From Nocardia rosealba (GTDB lineage Bacteria > Actinomycetota > Actinomycetes > Mycobacteriales > Mycobacteriaceae): DNA of 64,000 bases. Each line of letters starts with the position of its first letter. Position 1 is the stretch's first letter. The stretch spans positions 246,474-310,473 of the forward strand of contig NZ_JAIWNA010000005.1 in NCBI RefSeq assembly GCF_020216065.1, in the 5' to 3' direction. The notes beneath the pieces are model-generated. The model was not told where the DNA came from, did not search any database, and saw nothing but the letters and a program-made list of their open reading frames with translations. A program made the translations under genes and the position numbers. Of this stretch, positions 61,546-64,000 are shown piece after piece.

Positions 61546-61720
61546 CCCCTGCTCACCCGTTGGTACGGCCGGACGAGGACCGACGGGATTAGCCGCGAGG
61601 TCGCGGACTACCCGGACGACACTCGTGCGCACAACCCGCCGCGCCGCTCGCGCGCGAGAATTGACCCAGTATTGTTTTTGGCGCCCCCTGATCCACTCCT
61701 CCCATCACTAGGTTGGATGC

Positions 61721-64000
61721 GTGAGCGCACAGGAACTGCCCTTGGATGTCCGCCGTGCACTGGCGTCGGTCGCACGAGTGCCACGGCTATTGGTCGCCTC
61801 GGACTACGACGGGACAATCGCCCCGATCGTGTCCGACCCGTCGAAAGCGTTTCCCCAACGGGAATCGGTGAGTGCGCTACGCGCGCTCGCGGGGCTGGCC
61901 AATACGACGGCAGCGGTGATCTCCGGTCGGGCGCTACGCGATCTCGCCGCGCTGTCGCGGCTCCCCGTCGAGGTGCAGCTGATCGGTAGCCACGGCTCCG
62001 AGTTCGATGTCGGCTTCGTGCACGCCATCGACAACGACGCCAAGCAACTGCTTTCGGAGATCCACGCCGCCTTCGCCCAGATCGCCGCCGACAACCCCGG
62101 CGTCACCGTGGAGATGAAACCGGCGAGTGCGGCACTGCACGTGCGCAACGCCAGCCCCGAAATCGGCAGGCGCGCACTGAATGCCGCGCGCCAGGGCCCG
62201 GCGTGCTGGGTCGGGGTGCAGGTCACCGAGGGCAAGGCGGTGATCGAACTCGCGGTGATCCCCACCGACAAGGGCACCGCGCTCGACACCATCCGGCACC
62301 AGGAAAGCGCCTCGGCCGCAGTGTTCTTCGGCGACGACGTCACCGACGAGAAGGCCTTCCGGGTGCTGTCGGGCCCCGATGTGGGCATCAAGGTCGGCGA
62401 GGGCGAGAGCCTGGCCAAGCTGCGCGTCGACTCCACCGAGGACGTGGCGCGCGCGCTGGCGTTCCTCGTCGAGGAGCGGCGCACCTGGCTCGCCGGTGCC
62501 AGCGCACCGCGTATCGAGCGGCTGAGCATGCTCGCCAGCCCGCGCTCGGTCGCCCTGCTCACCCCCGACGCCACCGTCACCTGGTTCTGCCACCCCGAAC
62601 CCGATTCGGCGGCGGTGTTCGCGCACCTGCTCGGCGGGTCGGCGGCCGGTCACTTCTCGGTGGCGCCGGAGCGGCCGAGCCTGCCGTTGTCACAGCGCTA
62701 CGTCGACGGCACCATGACCGTCGAAACCCGGTGGGCCAGTTTGCAAGTGGCCGACTACCTGCCGCACGACGTGACCCCCAACCGCACCGACCTGACCCGC
62801 GTCATCACCGGTACCGCCAAGGCCGTCGTGCACTTCGCGCCGCGGCCGGAGTTCGGGCAGGTGCCGGTGCGAATCGAGGCCGTGCACAACGGGCTTCGGG
62901 TGAGCGGCACCAACGATCCGATGGTGCTCCGCTCCCCCGGCGTGCAGTGGGAGATCACCTCCGACGGCATCAGTGAGCAGGCGCGCGCCGTGGTCGATCC
63001 GGCGGTGGCGCCGGTCGTTCTCGAATTGCGCTGCGGTACGGCCGATCTCGCGCCGTCGATGACGCCGGAGTCGCAGCGCCGTCAGTTGGCCGAGCGGTAC
63101 TGGACCGAGTGGGCGAGCGGTCTGCAACTGCCGCCACTCAAGCCGGACCTGATGAAGCGTTCGGCACTGACCCTGCGCGGACTCGTGCACCGCCCGTCCG
63201 GATCGATCCTCGCCGCCGCGACCACCTCGCTGCCCGAGGACATCGGTGGCGTGCGCAACTGGGACTACCGCTACTGCTGGCTGCGCGACGCCTCACTCAC
63301 CGCGCAGGCACTGGTCACGCTCGGCTCGCTCACCGAGGCCGAGGAATTCCTGGACTGGGTGCACAAGGTGCTCGCCACCCTGCCCGGCCCGGAGCGGCTG
63401 CACCCGCTGTACACGATCTACGGCGAGACGCTGCCGCCCGAGGCCGTCATCGACCTGCTGCCCGGATACGCCGGTTCGCGGCCGGTGCGCGTGGGCAACG
63501 CGGCCAATATGCAGGTGCAGCTCGATGTGTTCGGCCCGATCGTCGACCTCATCACCACCCTGGCGCAGGAACGGGAACGCCAGGGCGCCACCGACGCGGC
63601 CGAGGCGCTGCCCGACGCCGACTGGGAACTGGTGCACGCCATGGTTTCCGCGGTGCAGCGGCGCTGGACCGAACCCGATCACGGCATCTGGGAGATCCGC
63701 GGCAACCCGCGCCACCACGTGTACTCGAAGGTGATGGGCTGGCTCACCGTCGACCGCGCGCTCACCCTCGCTCAGCGTTTCGATCGCGCCATCGATCCCG
63801 AATGGGTGACCCTGCGCGACACGATCGCCGAAGAGGTGAAGGCCAAGGGCTGGAACGAGGAGGTCCAGTCCTACACTGCGGCCTACGACGGCACCGACCT
63901 CGACGCGGCCACCCTGCACATCGGTCTCAGCGGCCTGATCGACCCCGCCGACCCGCGTTTCGCGGCGACCGTCGTGGCCACCGAGGCCGAACTGCGCAGC
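61721..64000 (+). CDS. Trehalose-phosphatase fused to a GH15 glycosidase (partial, cut by window end)
   Basis: At least 760 residues, open at the window end, from a GTG at 61721. Residues about 1-255 are an OtsB-type HAD phosphatase: SDYDGTIAPI (nucleophile and acid), ISGRAL, GSHGSEFD, VFFGDDVTDEKAFR, VGIKVGEG. From about 260 the chain changes to a GH15 glucoamylase/trehalase-like protein with its N-terminal beta domain, and RNWDYRYCWLRDASLT at about 509-524 is the GH15 catalytic-domain signature. One polypeptide could therefore dephosphorylate trehalose-6-phosphate and hydrolyse an alpha-glucoside, possibly trehalose. Unrelated to the steroid genes. Confidence 0.88.
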   Translation, partial: MSAQELPLDVRRALASVARVPRLLVASDYDGTIAPIVSDPSKAFPQRESVSALRALAGLANTTAAVISGRALRDLAALSRLPVEVQLIGSHGSEFDVGFVHAIDNDAKQLLSEIHAAFAQIAADNPGVTVEMKPASAALHVRNASPEIGRRALNAARQGPACWVGVQVTEGKAVIELAVIPTDKGTALDTIRHQESASAAVFFGDDVTDEKAFRVLSGPDVGIKVGEGESLAKLRVDSTEDVARALAFLVEERRTWLAGASAPRIERLSMLASPRSVALLTPDATVTWFCHPEPDSAAVFAHLLGGSAAGHFSVAPERPSLPLSQRYVDGTMTVETRWASLQVADYLPHDVTPNRTDLTRVITGTAKAVVHFAPRPEFGQVPVRIEAVHNGLRVSGTNDPMVLRSPGVQWEITSDGISEQARAVVDPAVAPVVLELRCGTADLAPSMTPESQRRQLAERYWTEWASGLQLPPLKPDLMKRSALTLRGLVHRPSGSILAAATTSLPEDIGGVRNWDYRYCWLRDASLTAQALVTLGSLTEAEEFLDWVHKVLATLPGPERLHPLYTIYGETLPPEAVIDLLPGYAGSRPVRVGNAANMQVQLDVFGPIVDLITTLAQERERQGATDAAEALPDADWELVHAMVSAVQRRWTEPDHGIWEIRGNPRHHVYSKVMGWLTVDRALTLAQRFDRAIDPEWVTLRDTIAEEVKAKGWNEEVQSYTAAYDGTDLDAATLHIGLSGLIDPADPRFAATVVATEAELRS

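Overview
The window is high-GC DNA in the style of a mycolic-acid actinobacterium, most like Nocardia or Rhodococcus. GTG starts are frequent, start and stop codons often overlap by four bases, and the gene complement matches the Mycobacterium tuberculosis Rv3520c-Rv3574 region. The first 82 bases are an almost pure C run, which looks like an assembly end rather than biology.

Most of the window is a compact sterol (cholesterol) catabolism region. Its operons carry the palindromes expected for the two TetR repressors, KstR (TnnAACnnGTTnnA) and KstR2 (AnCAAGnnCTTGnT), and both repressor genes are present. KstR-type sites lie before an acyl-CoA synthetase (3.3 kb), in the F420 oxidoreductase/ltp4-ltp3 divergent promoter (4.4 kb), between cyp125 and fadA5 (10.2 kb), between kshA and hsaADCB (35.5 kb), between kstD and hsaEGF (45.4 kb), and between fadE34 and kstR (60.8 kb). 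KstR2 sites lie between the two SDR genes and echA20-ipdABC (17 kb), before kstR2 (25.9 kb), and between fadE30 and fadD3 (27.9 kb).

The steps connect as follows. CYP125, FadE34, ChsH3, FadA5, FadE28-FadE29, ChsH1-ChsH2 and Ltp2 shorten the side chain. KshA and KstD open the ring system. HsaA-B, HsaC and HsaD degrade rings A and B, and HsaE-G-F convert the released hydroxydienoate to central metabolites. FadD3, IpdF, FadE30, IpdC, EchA20, IpdA-B, FadE31-33 and FadA6 degrade the remaining C/D-ring propionate (HIP).

Non-steroid islands are interspersed. 0-1.7 kb holds a VOC protein and a SigG-type sigma factor. 11.8-15.1 kb holds a cassette of an EspR-like regulator, a seven-helix membrane protein, an ImmA/IrrE metallopeptidase and a repeat-rich secreted protein. 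20.7-23.9 kb holds a secreted protein, a molybdopterin oxidoreductase and a Pro/Gln-rich membrane protein. 39.2-42.8 kb holds a TetR/saccharopine-dehydrogenase-like pair, a YdeI-family protein and an acetyltransferase. 48.4-53.8 kb holds a MoxR-DUF58-DUF4129 operon and a ZapE/AFG1 ATPase. The window ends inside a trehalose-phosphatase fused to a GH15 glycosidase.

The observations most worth a second look are the 11.8-15.1 kb cassette, the OtsB-GH15 fusion, a nearly identical 66-bp hairpin at the ends of two steroid operons, a doubly coupled 82-residue ORF inside the fadE operon, operators sitting on start codons, and a decayed duplicate of a gene 3' end.
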